A stretch of DNA of 64,000 nucleotides from Euzebyella marina (GTDB lineage: Bacteria > Bacteroidota > Bacteroidia > Flavobacteriales > Flavobacteriaceae). The stretch is taken from the NCBI RefSeq assembly GCF_014855515.1, contig NZ_JACYFK010000006.1, positions 62,001-126,000 of the forward strand. The letters are read 5' to 3'. The position numbers and the translations under genes are program-made. The first letter of the stretch is position 1; every line of letters starts with the position of its first letter. This document shows positions 1 to 10,336 of the stretch, in pieces. The notes beneath the pieces were generated by a model that searched no databases, was not told the origin of the DNA, and saw only the letters and a list, made by a program, of their open reading frames with translations.

Positions 1-27
1 CACAGTATGCTTTACAAAACCAAATCG

Positions 28-1977
28 TTAATCAACATTGTCGTGCAAAAACGAGTTGTTTGATCGTAATTGAATGTCGTCATTACTATCTGAACCTAAG
101 GTAGTTCTCGAAACCCTACCTTCTTGACCGCGGCTATCGCTCAAATCGATACCTTGTCTTTTATAAGCTGGCTGACGTTCGATTTCATCAATGCTATTAA
201 CGCTATTCTGAAATTTATAATTAAAGTCTTTAAGTTTTCTTCTTCGCTCATCGGCCCTTTCGCGCAAAAGCTCTTCAATAGGGCTGTTCATAGGATCTAT
301 ATCGGCCTCTTGAGGTCTTTGTGTATTCTCGATGGCCTCGACCGATTTCTTTTCGATAAGCAATTCTTTCTCAACAGGCTTAGGTTGCTGCTGTTGAGGC
401 TTGGCGTTGTTCAACTTATCCTCAAGCTCCATATAATCATCAAGGCTATAGCGGGTTTCTCCCTTCTTGTTGTATTCCAATACAGGAATTACTTCCACGG
501 GGTTATTCACCTTTATATCCTTAATATCGTCGTCTAAATTGAAAGTAATCACATTGTCGTTACTTTCTTCTTCCTCTACCTTTTTAGGCATGCTCAAAGG
601 CATATCAAAGCTCATTGACATTTGCTCTTCTTTCAACCTGTCAAACTCAACGGTAATCGGATCGACCACTTCAATATCATGCAAAGAGGTCTTCGACTCG
701 ATAATCACGAAATCATCATCTCTTTGAGGCTTCTTATCTACTTTTTCGACTACCTCTTCATAAAACACATTGAAGTTTTTAATATAGTTGGTTGTCTTTA
801 CCAAATCCATTCCCAATTCCTCTTCTTCCTCTTCGATCAAGGTATGCTTGATAATAGGTTCACGAACCTCTTCTTCCTCTACCAACTGATGCACAATATT
901 TCTATTGCTTGTAAGGTCTTGTTGGGCCTTCTGCTCATCTTCCAATGTATGGATGATTTTCTTGCTTTCGGTATTAACGATATCGTCTTGTTGATCGACG
1001 TTAAATCCCGTAGCGATAACCGTAACAGCGATAGCCTCACCTAGATCTTCATCTTCACCTACACCCATGATAATGTTCGCACCATGACCTGCCTCTGTTT
1101 GTATATGATCGTTGATTTCACCGATTTCATCAATAGTAATCTCTTGAGAACCGGAAACGATTAATAACAATACATTCTTGGCACCTGTAATCTTATTATC
1201 GTTCAGCAGCGGAGAGTCCAACGCCTTCATAATTGCCTCATTGGCCCGGGCAGAACCACTTGCCATGGCAGACCCCATAATCGCTGTACCGCTATTGCTC
1301 AATACCGTTTTGGCGTCACGAAGGTCAATATTCTGCGTGTAGTGATGTGTTATTACTTCGGCAATACCCCTTGCGGCGGTAGAAAGTACTTCGTCGGCCT
1401 TTGAGAAACCGGCCTTAAAGCCAAGATTACCATAAACCTCACGCAGCTTGTTGTTATTGATAACTATTAATGAGTCAACATTTGAACGCAATTTTTCGAT
1501 TCCGATACGTGCCTGCTCGCAACGCATTTTTCCTTCGAACTCAAAAGGCATGGTTACGATGCCCACGGTCAGCACGTCCAATTCTTTTGCCTGCTTGGCG
1601 ATGACAGGAGCGGCACCAGTACCCGTTCCTCCACCCATACCGGCAGTAATGAAGATCATTTTTGTAGTGGAAGCCAACATTTGCTTGATTTCTTCCATAC
1701 TTTCCAATGCGGCCTGCTCACCTACTTCTGGGTTCGCACCTGCCCCTAACCCTTCGGTCAAAGATACACCCAACTGAATTTTCGTTGGTACGGCACTGTT
1801 GTTCAGCGCCTGTGAATCGGTGTTACAAATAACAAAATCAACGCCATTGATACCTGATTGAAACATGTGGTTGATAGCGTTGCTACCGCCACCGCCAACG
1901 CCGATCACCTTTATTACGTTGCTTTGATTTTTGGGGAGGTCAAAGGATATCCCATCAAATTCCGTGTTGTTGCTCAT
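28..1977 (-). CDS. ftsZ: Cell division protein FtsZ, long C-terminal tail
   Basis: Tubulin-like GTPase that polymerises into the cytoplasmic Z-ring. The tubulin signature GGGTGTG lies at residues 115-121 and the T7 catalytic loop NIDLRD at 216-221. The GTPase and C-terminal tubulin subdomains end near residue 325. The remaining roughly 320 residues are a charged, Glu-rich and Gln-rich low-complexity linker, making the protein 649 aa against about 380 in E. coli. The tail ends in NNSFLHDNVD, which I recognise as the usual flavobacterial C-terminal peptide, probably the FtsA/membrane-tether contact site. It is the last gene of the dcw cluster, 45 bp after ftsA. Identity is certain; the tail function is inferred. 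Confidence 0.98.
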   Translation of the reverse strand: MSNNTEFDGISFDLPKNQSNVIKVIGVGGGGSNAINHMFQSGINGVDFVICNTDSQALNNSAVPTKIQLGVSLTEGLGAGANPEVGEQAALESMEEIKQMLASTTKMIFITAGMGGGTGTGAAPVIAKQAKELDVLTVGIVTMPFEFEGKMRCEQARIGIEKLRSNVDSLIVINNNKLREVYGNLGFKAGFSKADEVLSTAARGIAEVITHHYTQNIDLRDAKTVLSNSGTAIMGSAMASGSARANEAIMKALDSPLLNDNKITGAKNVLLLIVSGSQEITIDEIGEINDHIQTEAGHGANIIMGVGEDEDLGEAIAVTVIATGFNVDQQDDIVNTESKKIIHTLEDEQKAQQDLTSNRNIVHQLVEEEEVREPIIKHTLIEEEEEELGMDLVKTTNYIKNFNVFYEEVVEKVDKKPQRDDDFVIIESKTSLHDIEVVDPITVEFDRLKEEQMSMSFDMPLSMPKKVEEEESNDNVITFNLDDDIKDIKVNNPVEVIPVLEYNKKGETRYSLDDYMELEDKLNNAKPQQQQPKPVEKELLIEKKSVEAIENTQRPQEADIDPMNSPIEELLRERADERRRKLKDFNYKFQNSVNSIDEIERQPAYKRQGIDLSDSRGQEGRVSRTTLGSDSNDDIQLRSNNSFLHDNVD

Positions 1978-2022
1978 AGTTCTTTTTTATTACTGGTTAA
2001 TGTTCTTTTTCTTATAGTTTTT

Positions 2023-3357
2023 TTATTCGGCGTTATCTAAAAAGTCTTTCAATTTCTCCGACCATACATCGAACACCGACTTTCTCTCTTTCTTAACTTT
2101 GGCCTGTTGGGGGATTTGTTCTTCTTCATGACCTGCCATCACCAATTCCGGCTCCTCTTTTTTAGTTTCCTTTTTGGCCGCAGGTTTCTTCTTGTTCTCA
2201 TTGTTTACCGCGTTCATCAACAAACCTACCGCAGTAGCATACATGGGGCTTGCAATCTCTTCGTCTGAATCGCCTGCCAAATGCTCATTAGGATATCCGA
2301 TACGGGTATCCATTCCTGTGATGTACTCGACCAACTGCTTCAAATGCTTTAATTGGCTTCCACCACCGGTAAGAACAATACCTGCAATCAGCTTCTTCTT
2401 TTGCTCATCATGCCCGTAGTTCTTTATTTCTGTATACACCTGTTCGATAATCTCTACCACACGCGCGTGAATGATTTTCGAAAGGTTTTTTAGAGTAATC
2501 TCTTTTGGTTCTCGACCTCTTAAACCAGGAATGGAAACAATCTCATTGTCTTTGTTTTCTCCCGGCCAGGCGGAACCGAATTTTATTTTTAAAAGCTCGG
2601 CCTGCTTTTCGATAATGGAGCATCCTTCTTTGATGTCTTCCGTAATAACTCCACCACCAAAAGGTATAACAGCCGTATGACGGATGATTCCATCTTTAAA
2701 AATGGCCAGATCAGTGGTGCCACCACCTATGTCAATAAGGGCCACCCCTGCTTCTTTTTCTTCTTTGCTCAATACCGCATCTGATGAAGCCAAAGGCTCC
2801 AATGTAATATTGCCCAAATCAAGGCCTGCACTTTTTATACATCGGCCTACATTTTTTATGGACGATACTTGACCGACCACCACATGAAAGTTGGCTTCAA
2901 GACGCCCACCGTACATACCGATAGGCTCTTTGATTTCAGCTTGGCCATCGACTTTATATTCTTGTGGAAGTACATGAATGATCTCTTCTCCCGGTAGCAT
3001 CACCAATTTGTAAACCTGGTTACAAAGCTTGTCAAGATCCTCTTCGTTGATAACTTCTTCCGAATCAGGTCGAGTAATGTAATCGCTATGATGAAGACTT
3101 CTGATATGCTGCCCTGCGATACCAACCACTACCGAACCTATTTTTAGACCCGAACTTGCCTCTGCACCTTCTACAGCTTGCTGTATCGATTGTATGGTTT
3201 GGGTAATATTGTTGACCACCCCACGGTGTACACCAAGGCTTTTGGATTTTCCGATACCCAATACCTCAATTTTACCGTATTCGTTTTCACGGCCAATGAT
3301 GGCCACAATCTTGGTGGTTCCAATGTCCAGTCCTACCGAATAATTACCTACTTCCAT
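2023..3357 (-). CDS. ftsA: Cell division protein FtsA
   Basis: Actin-fold ATPase that anchors FtsZ to the inner membrane. The phosphate-1 motif (VGLDIGTTKI, residues 8-17), the phosphate-2 motif (ALIDIGGGTTDLAIF, about 206-220) and the later GIVLTGGGSQL segment are all visible. The C-terminus is a Lys/Glu-rich spacer of about 50 residues followed by a short helix (FDVWSEKLKDFLDN) that fits an amphipathic membrane-targeting sequence. At 444 aa it is slightly longer than E. coli FtsA because of this spacer. It starts 3 bp downstream of the ftsQ stop codon. Confidence 0.97.
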   Translation of the reverse strand: MEVGNYSVGLDIGTTKIVAIIGRENEYGKIEVLGIGKSKSLGVHRGVVNNITQTIQSIQQAVEGAEASSGLKIGSVVVGIAGQHIRSLHHSDYITRPDSEEVINEEDLDKLCNQVYKLVMLPGEEIIHVLPQEYKVDGQAEIKEPIGMYGGRLEANFHVVVGQVSSIKNVGRCIKSAGLDLGNITLEPLASSDAVLSKEEKEAGVALIDIGGGTTDLAIFKDGIIRHTAVIPFGGGVITEDIKEGCSIIEKQAELLKIKFGSAWPGENKDNEIVSIPGLRGREPKEITLKNLSKIIHARVVEIIEQVYTEIKNYGHDEQKKKLIAGIVLTGGGSQLKHLKQLVEYITGMDTRIGYPNEHLAGDSDEEIASPMYATAVGLLMNAVNNENKKKPAAKKETKKEEPELVMAGHEEEQIPQQAKVKKERKSVFDVWSEKLKDFLDNAE

Positions 3358-3360
3358 AAC

Positions 3361-4092
3361 TTATATTTTAGTGCACACTACTTGATTATTAAACTCTAAA
3401 CTCACCATACCATAATCTTCCAAAGCCTTATCTCTTTTAGCCTTGACATAAAAGGCCTTGAAATTGGTAAACTTTTTATGCAGGTCGTTCACATCGCCCA
3501 ATTCTACTAGGAACTGTTCCGTTCGAAATTTGAGTTGGTACTTGGTTTGCGACTCGATATGTATACCGATGATGTTCTTTCTCAAGAACTCATCTTTGTT
3601 TACATAGTTCAAAATTTCATATACATCTGCCAAGGTCTCACCACTTACCTTTCCGGTAATAATGGGTACACGTGCAGAATGGCTCATAGACAAAGGCATG
3701 CGTTGTCCTTGATCATCTAGATAAAACTGAGAATTCCCCTCTATACGTCCGATTGGTGTGCGTTGAATGATTTTCGACGCCAAATCCCCATTAACGGTGA
3801 GATAAACTTGTGCACTTTTCACCATTTCGTTGGCCTCGATGGCCTTCTCCATAGTATTCAAAACTAATTTTTCTTTGGGCACGTTTTCAAGGCTCCCAAA
3901 TTTTTGTATTAACAATTTATTAACCGCGCCTTGAGTAATGTACAAGTTCTGGTCTCCGACGAATTCCACCTTCATTCCAGACACTTTTTTCTGCTGGCTT
4001 CTATGGTTCGAAAATGCGTAAAGCCCCGTAATTACGAGTACCAAACCCAACAACTTTATGTAGTTATAGTTAATTCGCATATTCAAACTCAT
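3361..4092 (-). CDS. ftsQ: Cell division protein FtsQ
   Basis: Bitopic divisome protein linking cytoplasmic and periplasmic division proteins. It has a short cytoplasmic N-terminus, one membrane segment at about residues 13-27 (IKLLGLVLVITGLYAF) and a periplasmic domain with the POTRA/FtsQ-like beta region. Sequence conservation in this family is low, so the call rests on topology, length (243 aa) and position between murC and ftsA. The first start codon lies inside the 3' end of murC, a 23-bp overlap. A second in-frame ATG four codons later (4080) is equally plausible. Confidence 0.93.
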   Translation of the reverse strand: MSLNMRINYNYIKLLGLVLVITGLYAFSNHRSQQKKVSGMKVEFVGDQNLYITQGAVNKLLIQKFGSLENVPKEKLVLNTMEKAIEANEMVKSAQVYLTVNGDLASKIIQRTPIGRIEGNSQFYLDDQGQRMPLSMSHSARVPIITGKVSGETLADVYEILNYVNKDEFLRKNIIGIHIESQTKYQLKFRTEQFLVELGDVNDLHKKFTNFKAFYVKAKRDKALEDYGMVSLEFNNQVVCTKI

Positions 4093-5422
4093 TTTTTAGC
4101 TGACCGACCAACAGGCCAATATCTCCCGCACCCATCGTGATAAGTACATCAGGATTTTGTTCTTTTATTTCTTGTATCAGTTTGTTTTTTTCTACTTTTT
4201 TCTTATTCGGATTGTCAATTTTTTCCATCAACCAATCAGAAGTCACTCCTTCAATCGGCATTTCTCTCGCAGGATAGATATCCAACAGAACTACACTATC
4301 AAATTGCGCCAAACTCTTGGCGAAATCATCTACAAAATCCCTTGTTCTGGAAAAAAGATGTGGTTGAAATACCACTAATGCTTTTTTATTGGGATGCATT
4401 TCTGAGACGGCACTATACACTGCATCAATTTCTGTTGGGTGATGGGCATAATCATCGATAAACACAAACCCATCTCTTTTCACTTGATAAGAAAAGCGTC
4501 TTTGAACTCCTTTGAAAGTTGCCAACGCATCTGCCAACAATCGCGTCGGGTAACCGGAATAGGTTGCCATACCAAACGCCACCAAGGCATTTAACAGGTT
4601 GTGCCTGCCAGGTTTATTGAACTTAACTCCTGCAATAATTTCGTTCGGTGTACGGATATCAAAAAGGTAGGCACCACCTTCTACTTTTAAATTTTCTATG
4701 CAGTAATCGCTACCGTCATCAATGCCATAGGTCAACCCGTCAAGTGGGAGCCCGTTGCGAACGAACAGCTTGCCCTCTGGTTGTATCCTACCAACAAATT
4801 CTCCGAAGGACTTTCTCAATTCACTTACATCTCCGTAGATATCGAGGTGATCGGCATCCATCGAAGTAACACAAGCCACATCGGGAAAAAGACGAAGAAA
4901 AGAACGATCGAACTCATCGGCCTCTACTACCGAAAATTCGGTGCCTTCAAAAACAAAATTGGTATTGAAATCTTCTGAAATCCCTCCTAGAAACGCCGTA
5001 AACGGGGCTCCAACTTCTTTTAGCAAATGTGCCAGAATACTGGTCGTGGTAGTTTTACCATGCGTACCGGCCACTGCAAAGCAGTAAGAATCTTTGGTAA
5101 TCAAACCCAAAACCTCAGATCTTTTCTTTACCTCAAAATCCCTATTCAAAAAATACTGGTACTGCGAGTGTTCTTTTGGTACCGCCGGGGTATAAACCAC
5201 TAATGTTCTTGCGGCATCGCGATAACGCTCTTCGATTGCTTCTACCGAATCGGTATAGTGTACGTCAATGTCCAATTCGGACAATTCTCTGGTAAGGGGC
5301 GTTTCAGTTTTATCGTAACCGGCCACGTGCTTACCTATGAACTTGAAATAACGGGCAAGTGCAGACATACCGATACCTCCGATACCGATAAAAAAGACGT
5401 TATTTATGGTTTTCAAGTTCAT
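4070..5422 (-). CDS. murC: UDP-N-acetylmuramate--L-alanine ligase
   Basis: Cytoplasmic Mur ligase that adds the first amino acid, L-Ala, to UDP-MurNAc with ATP. A Rossmann-like N-terminal domain carries GIGGIGMSALA (residues 13-23). The ATP-binding P-loop is AGTHGKTT (118-125), and the central-domain motif FIDDYAHHPTEI is typical of MurC. Length is 450 aa, normal for the family. It lies between murG (3-bp gap) and ftsQ (23-bp overlap), so translational coupling is likely. Confidence 0.97.
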   Translation of the reverse strand: MNLKTINNVFFIGIGGIGMSALARYFKFIGKHVAGYDKTETPLTRELSELDIDVHYTDSVEAIEERYRDAARTLVVYTPAVPKEHSQYQYFLNRDFEVKKRSEVLGLITKDSYCFAVAGTHGKTTTTSILAHLLKEVGAPFTAFLGGISEDFNTNFVFEGTEFSVVEADEFDRSFLRLFPDVACVTSMDADHLDIYGDVSELRKSFGEFVGRIQPEGKLFVRNGLPLDGLTYGIDDGSDYCIENLKVEGGAYLFDIRTPNEIIAGVKFNKPGRHNLLNALVAFGMATYSGYPTRLLADALATFKGVQRRFSYQVKRDGFVFIDDYAHHPTEIDAVYSAVSEMHPNKKALVVFQPHLFSRTRDFVDDFAKSLAQFDSVVLLDIYPAREMPIEGVTSDWLMEKIDNPNKKKVEKNKLIQEIKEQNPDVLITMGAGDIGLLVGQLKNEFEYAN

Positions 5423-5425
5423 TGA

Positions 5426-6514
5426 CTAGTTCAAAAGTTTTTCTATTTCGTCTACAATATGCTTGGTTGCATCGGGTAGAGCCATTTTTCGAATATTGAC
5501 CGACAAATCTTTTTGCATTTGGCTATTCGCACATAGTTCGGCAAAGGTTTTTTCAAATTTTTCATCGAGTTCCGATTCGCGCAGCATTATTGCGGCTTCT
5601 TCATCTACCAAGGCCTTAGCGTTCATCGTCTGATGGTCTTCGGCAACATTGGGTGATGGAATAAAAACCACTGGCTTGCCGACGATGCACAGTTCGGAGA
5701 CCGCACCTGCACCCGATCTTGATATCATCATATCTGCGGCTATGTAGGCCAAATCCATCCGGTTTAAAAAATCAAAAACCTTCACTTGGTCCGACTCATA
5801 TTTTTTGTACTTATCGATGTACAGCTTACCGCACTGCCATACTATTTGAACCCCTTGGGCCAACAAGAAATCAAGCTTTGTAGCAATGAGTTCATTAATA
5901 CGTCTTGCGCCGAGGCTGCCCCCTAAAATCAACAGGATGGGCTTATGGCCAGCCAACCCGAAGTATTCGAGGGCCTCGGACTTATCTTGTCTTAACACCA
6001 CCAAATCGCCCCGTACGGGATTGCCCGTCTTAACAATTTTATCAGCAGGAAAGAATTTTTCCATTCCGTCATAGGCCACACAAATCTTGGCGACCCGGTC
6101 TTTCAGAAGCTTGTTGGTAATACCGGCAAACGAATTCTGTTCTTGCAAAACACAGGGTATACCCTTGCCAGAAGCGACCCGAAGCATGGGGCCACTGGCA
6201 AAGCCACCCGTACCGATAACGGCATGGGGCTTAAAACGTTTCGCTATTTTATTTGCCTTCAACAAACTACTGATTACTTTAAAAGGAAACATTAAATTTT
6301 TAAGGGTCAGTTTCCGTTGCAACCCTGTGATCCAAAGACCTTCTATTTCATAACCGGCTTGGGGCACTTTTTCCATTTCCATTCTCCCTTCAGCCCCAAC
6401 GAACAAAAATTCAGCATCAGGATGCCTCCTTTTCAGCTCATTTGCTATAGCTATGGCGGGGTAAATGTGCCCCCCTGTTCCCCCTCCTGAGAGTATGAAT
6501 CTATAATTGCCCAC
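5426..6514 (-). CDS. murG: Undecaprenyldiphospho-muramoylpentapeptide GlcNAc transferase MurG
   Basis: Peripheral inner-membrane GT-B glycosyltransferase that converts lipid I to lipid II using UDP-GlcNAc. The N-terminal glycine-rich loop [10 protein letters not shown] is at residues 10-19, a second G-loop is near GTGGFASGP, and the C-terminal donor-site segment [11 protein letters not shown] is present. Length is 362 aa. The gene starts 14 bp inside the 3' end of ftsW. Confidence 0.97.
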   Translation of the reverse strand: MGNYRFILSGGGTGGHIYPAIAIANELKRRHPDAEFLFVGAEGRMEMEKVPQAGYEIEGLWITGLQRKLTLKNLMFPFKVISSLLKANKIAKRFKPHAVIGTGGFASGPMLRVASGKGIPCVLQEQNSFAGITNKLLKDRVAKICVAYDGMEKFFPADKIVKTGNPVRGDLVVLRQDKSEALEYFGLAGHKPILLILGGSLGARRINELIATKLDFLLAQGVQIVWQCGKLYIDKYKKYESDQVKVFDFLNRMDLAYIAADMMISRSGAGAVSELCIVGKPVVFIPSPNVAEDHQTMNAKALVDEEAAIMLRESELDEKFEKTFAELCANSQMQKDLSVNIRKMALPDATKHIVDEIEKLLN

Positions 6515-7697
6515 TTAAAATCTCTAAAGGGTTCGTTTCATCTATCGAGGCAGATCTCGTCTCTGCCACCTGTTCTTTATTGCTAGCCCCCAGTATAATT
6601 CCTATGGCCAAACAGGTCATCCAGCTACTGGTACCGCCACGGCTTACCAAGGGCAAGTTTTGACCGGTAACCGGAAACAACTCGACCGCTACGGCCATGT
6701 TAATAAGCGCCTGAAAAATAATGGGCAGGCCTACCCCCAATACCAAAAGTTTACCGAAAATGGTGGCATTGGAATTGGCCACTACCGTAATTCTGAACAG
6801 TAAGAACAGATAGAACAGCATCAAGACCACTCCACCTATCAGTCCGTATTCTTCAACAATAATGGCATAGATAAAGTCGGAAGAACTCTGGGGCAAAAAG
6901 TTTTTTTGAATGCTCTTTCCGGCACCCTTACCAACGATACCTCCGGTGGCTATGGCAATCTTAGCCTTCTCTATCTGATAATTGGCTTCTGAATCCTCCG
7001 GATTGCTAAAGCTTTCGATTCGGCTCATCCAAGTATCTACCCTGTTAGGAAAAAGACCTGGAGCTGCCTTGGCCGTAAGAACGAAAAGAGTCAGACACAA
7101 GACACCTGTTCCTACAATGGCCAATAAATATTTTATAGGATATCCTCCTAAGAAACACAACAAAAGCACCATTGAAAATATAATGGCTGCCGTTGAAAAG
7201 TTTGCCGGCAAAATCAGCACGACCACAAAGAATACGGGCATCCACAGAGGCACGATGCTTTCTTTGAAGGTGACTTTTTTATCACGGACTTTCGAAAGGT
7301 ATCGGGCCACATAAATCATCAAAACGACCGCCGCCAAGTTTGAGGGCTGAAATCCTCCGACAAAAGGAATACTGATCCAACGACTGGCGTTCGCCCCATC
7401 TATCGTAATACCTTGCGCCAATGTAAAGCCCAACAACACCAACACAATCGGCAAAGCGATAAGCGACAGGCCCTTGAAAAAATGGGTGGGTATTTTATGT
7501 ACCCCATAAATGATACCGAAGCCCAACACTAAGAGCATGGCATGCTTCATCAAGTGACCGAACGTGGTACCGCTACCGACCACATAAACCAGGTTGCTAC
7601 TGGCACTATAGACCGGCAAAAAAGAAAACAATGCCAATAGGGCTACCACGGCCCAAATGGCCTTATCTCCCTTGATATTTTGAAAAAATGACTTCAC
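6501..7697 (-). CDS. ftsW: Septal peptidoglycan polymerase FtsW (SEDS family)
   Basis: Integral membrane SEDS glycosyltransferase that polymerises septal glycan strands with FtsI. About ten hydrophobic segments are visible. The family motif region [13 protein letters not shown] near residues 346-358 is diagnostic, as is the long periplasmic loop around residues 215-260. Length is 398 aa. Its position between murD and murG, next to other division genes, supports FtsW over RodA. Confidence 0.96.
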   Translation of the reverse strand: MKSFFQNIKGDKAIWAVVALLALFSFLPVYSASSNLVYVVGSGTTFGHLMKHAMLLVLGFGIIYGVHKIPTHFFKGLSLIALPIVLVLLGFTLAQGITIDGANASRWISIPFVGGFQPSNLAAVVLMIYVARYLSKVRDKKVTFKESIVPLWMPVFFVVVLILPANFSTAAIIFSMVLLLCFLGGYPIKYLLAIVGTGVLCLTLFVLTAKAAPGLFPNRVDTWMSRIESFSNPEDSEANYQIEKAKIAIATGGIVGKGAGKSIQKNFLPQSSSDFIYAIIVEEYGLIGGVVLMLFYLFLLFRITVVANSNATIFGKLLVLGVGLPIIFQALINMAVAVELFPVTGQNLPLVSRGGTSSWMTCLAIGIILGASNKEQVAETRSASIDETNPLEILSGQL

Positions 7698-7721
7698 TCG
7701 TTTTCCTTTTCGAGGTTGACC

Positions 7722-9065
7722 TTATAGATTTTTTACTGCATTCTTGAACTGGTCGCCACGATCTTCATAATTCTTGAAAAGATCAAAACTGGCACAGGCA
7801 GGCGACAACAAGACCGTATCACCACGCTCTGCTATTTTATAGGCAACTTTTACGGCCTCATCCATAGCATATGTTTCAACCATTAAATCGACTACATTGC
7901 CAAAGGCATCTTTGAGTTTTTCATTGTCAAGGCCCAGGCAAACAATAGCCTTTACCTTTTCACGTACAAGCGGCATCAATTCTTTGTAGTCATTCCCCTT
8001 ATCTTGTCCCCCTGCAATCCATACAACAGGGGTTTTAACACTATCCAAGGCGTAGAAAACCGAATTGACGTTGGTCGCCTTTGAATCGTTAATGTATTGT
8101 ACGTGGTGTATTTTCAGTACTTTCTCCAACCGGTGGGGAGCACCCTGAAAACTTGCAATGCTCTCTCTGATCGATTGCTTTCTGATGCTTACCAATTTAG
8201 CGGCGGTCATGGCCGCCATCGAATTCTTTACGTTGTGTTTGCCCTCTAGCGCTAGTGTTTCTGTTGTCATTTCCAATGTGTCGTTTATGTCGTTACTTAT
8301 CTTCAATATTATTTTTCCATCTTTTAAAAAAGCTCCGGTCTCCAGCTCCTTTTCCAATGAAAAAGGGAGCTTTTTTGATTTGATTGGGTGGTCGGCCAAC
8401 CACTTCTCTATCACCGGATCATCGGCATCGTAGATGAAGTAATCATCTTCGGTCTGGTTCTCAACTATTCTAAATTTTGAGGCTATATAGTTCTCAAACT
8501 TATATTCATAGCGATCCAAGTGATCTGGGGTTATATTGGTGAGAATGGCTATGTGCGGTGCAAAATCAACAATGCCATCGAGCTGAAAACTGCTGATTTC
8601 AAGTACATAATGCTCAAAATCGTTCTCGGCCACCATTTGGGCATAGCTATCGCCAATATTACCTGCCATACCTACATTTAAACCTCCTTCTTTTAAGAGG
8701 TAATGCGTCAACATGGTGGTAGTGGTCTTACCGTTGCTTCCTGTAATGCCGATTAAATTGGCATCGGTATACCTTGACGCAAACTCTATTTCAGAAATTA
8801 CCGGAACACCCTTGGCCAACAAAGCCTTTACTAAAGGAATCTTATCAGGTATTCCTGGGCTTTTCATTACCAAATCAGCATTCATAATCTTGCTTTCGGT
8901 ATGCCCCTCGCCTTCCCAATCAATGTCAAAATGTTCAAGAACCTTTTGGTACTTATCTTTCAGCTTTCCGCTGTCGGAAACGAATACATCGTACCCTTTT
9001 TGCTTCCCAAGAATGGCAGTACCTACACCACTCTCTCCTCCTCCTAAGATGACCAGTCTTTTCAT
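7722..9065 (-). CDS. murD: UDP-N-acetylmuramoylalanine--D-glutamate ligase
   Basis: Cytoplasmic Mur ligase adding D-Glu to UDP-MurNAc-L-Ala. The N-terminal nucleotide-binding loop GGGESGVGTA (residues 8-17) and the ATP P-loop GITGSNGKTT (106-115) are clear. The C-terminal domain contains LLSPACASFDLFKNYEDRG, a strong MurD signature. Length is 447 aa. The stop of mraY is directly adjacent to its start. Confidence 0.97.
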   Translation of the reverse strand: MKRLVILGGGESGVGTAILGKQKGYDVFVSDSGKLKDKYQKVLEHFDIDWEGEGHTESKIMNADLVMKSPGIPDKIPLVKALLAKGVPVISEIEFASRYTDANLIGITGSNGKTTTTMLTHYLLKEGGLNVGMAGNIGDSYAQMVAENDFEHYVLEISSFQLDGIVDFAPHIAILTNITPDHLDRYEYKFENYIASKFRIVENQTEDDYFIYDADDPVIEKWLADHPIKSKKLPFSLEKELETGAFLKDGKIILKISNDINDTLEMTTETLALEGKHNVKNSMAAMTAAKLVSIRKQSIRESIASFQGAPHRLEKVLKIHHVQYINDSKATNVNSVFYALDSVKTPVVWIAGGQDKGNDYKELMPLVREKVKAIVCLGLDNEKLKDAFGNVVDLMVETYAMDEAVKVAYKIAERGDTVLLSPACASFDLFKNYEDRGDQFKNAVKNL

Positions 9066-9066
9066 C

Positions 9067-10287
9067 TTAGCGAATCTTCAATGTCACGATCGTAAGAATG
9101 GCCAAGAGAATTCCTATAATCCAAAACCGGGTCACAATCTTACTTTCATGGTATCCTTTCACTTGATAGTGATGGTGAATGGGTGACATCAAGAAAATAC
9201 GTCTGCCCTCACCAAATTTTTTGCGTGTGTACTTGAAGTAACTTACCTGTATCATTACCGAAAGCGATTCGGCAAAGAAGATTCCGCATAACAAGGGAAT
9301 CAACAGTTCTTTGCGTACGATAATGGCGATAACGGCGATAATACCACCAATAGTCAAGCTACCGGTATCGCCCATAAATACTTGGGCGGGAAATGCGTTG
9401 TACCATAAAAACCCCACCAATGCCCCAACAAAAGCGGTAATAAAAACCACCAACTCACCTGAATTCGGAATGAACATGATATCGAGGTAATCGGAGAAAA
9501 TAATATTACCCGATACCCATGCGAAAATGCCCAAGGTAAATACAATGATAGCGGAAGTACCCGCAGCCAGACCATCGATACCATCAGTAAGGTTGGCTCC
9601 GTTCGAAACGGCGGTAACTATTAATATGACAATGGGTATGAATACCAACCATGCGTATTTGGTTGCACCTTCACCGGCCCAACTGATAAAATCGCTATAC
9701 TCTAACTGGTTATTCTTGAAAAATGGCACCGTAGTACTGGTCGATTTTATTTCTTGCCCCTCTACCGATTCAACGGTAAAGTTTTCAGTTATGATGCTGC
9801 TACTCTCTTCTTTCATGGTCACCCCCGGATGAAAGTACAGGGTAGCCCCTACACCAAGGCCTAGCACTACTTGCCCCATTATTTTAAAACGACCCTTAAG
9901 ACCTTGCTTATCTTTCTTAAAAACCTTGATGTAATCATCGGTGAAACCGATAAAACCCATCCAAATCGTGGTTACGATCAAAAGGAGGATGTAAATATTC
10001 TCGAGTTTGGCGAATAACAGTACAGGAATAAGTGTGGACATGATAATAATCAAACCGCCCATGGTCGGAGTTCCGGCCTTTTGCTTTTGACCATCTAGAC
10101 CTAAATCACGAATACTCTCGCCAATCTGTTGCTTTTGCAGAAATAGGATGATACGCTTACCATATACCGTGGCAATGAGCAATGAACACAGAATGGCCAT
10201 AGCCGCCCTGAAGGTCATGAACTGAAATAGACCTGCCCCGGGCAACTGGTATTCTTTTTCCAAAAATTCGAACAAATAGTACAACAT
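9067..10287 (-). CDS. mraY: Phospho-N-acetylmuramoyl-pentapeptide transferase MraY
   Basis: Polytopic inner-membrane enzyme making lipid I from UDP-MurNAc-pentapeptide and undecaprenyl phosphate. The catalytic Asp-Asp motif appears as [13 protein letters not shown], followed by [12 protein letters not shown] and [11 protein letters not shown]; the C-terminal MSPIHHHYQ histidine cluster is present. At 406 aa it is longer than the roughly 360-aa E. coli protein because of an insertion of about 45 residues around residues 155-205, a periplasmic loop that I believe is common in Bacteroidota MraY. Confidence 0.97.
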   Translation of the reverse strand: MLYYLFEFLEKEYQLPGAGLFQFMTFRAAMAILCSLLIATVYGKRIILFLQKQQIGESIRDLGLDGQKQKAGTPTMGGLIIIMSTLIPVLLFAKLENIYILLLIVTTIWMGFIGFTDDYIKVFKKDKQGLKGRFKIMGQVVLGLGVGATLYFHPGVTMKEESSSIITENFTVESVEGQEIKSTSTTVPFFKNNQLEYSDFISWAGEGATKYAWLVFIPIVILIVTAVSNGANLTDGIDGLAAGTSAIIVFTLGIFAWVSGNIIFSDYLDIMFIPNSGELVVFITAFVGALVGFLWYNAFPAQVFMGDTGSLTIGGIIAVIAIIVRKELLIPLLCGIFFAESLSVMIQVSYFKYTRKKFGEGRRIFLMSPIHHHYQVKGYHESKIVTRFWIIGILLAILTIVTLKIR

Positions 10288-10336
10288 ATCGTTTCAGGTT
10301 TCTCGGTGTTCGCTGCTTTTATTCTTGGTGGTTCGG

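Noticed and set aside
124-1044. Plus-strand open frames across the 3' half of ftsZ
   Set aside because: They are antisense to the low-complexity ftsZ tail, have no family-like sequence and no promoter.
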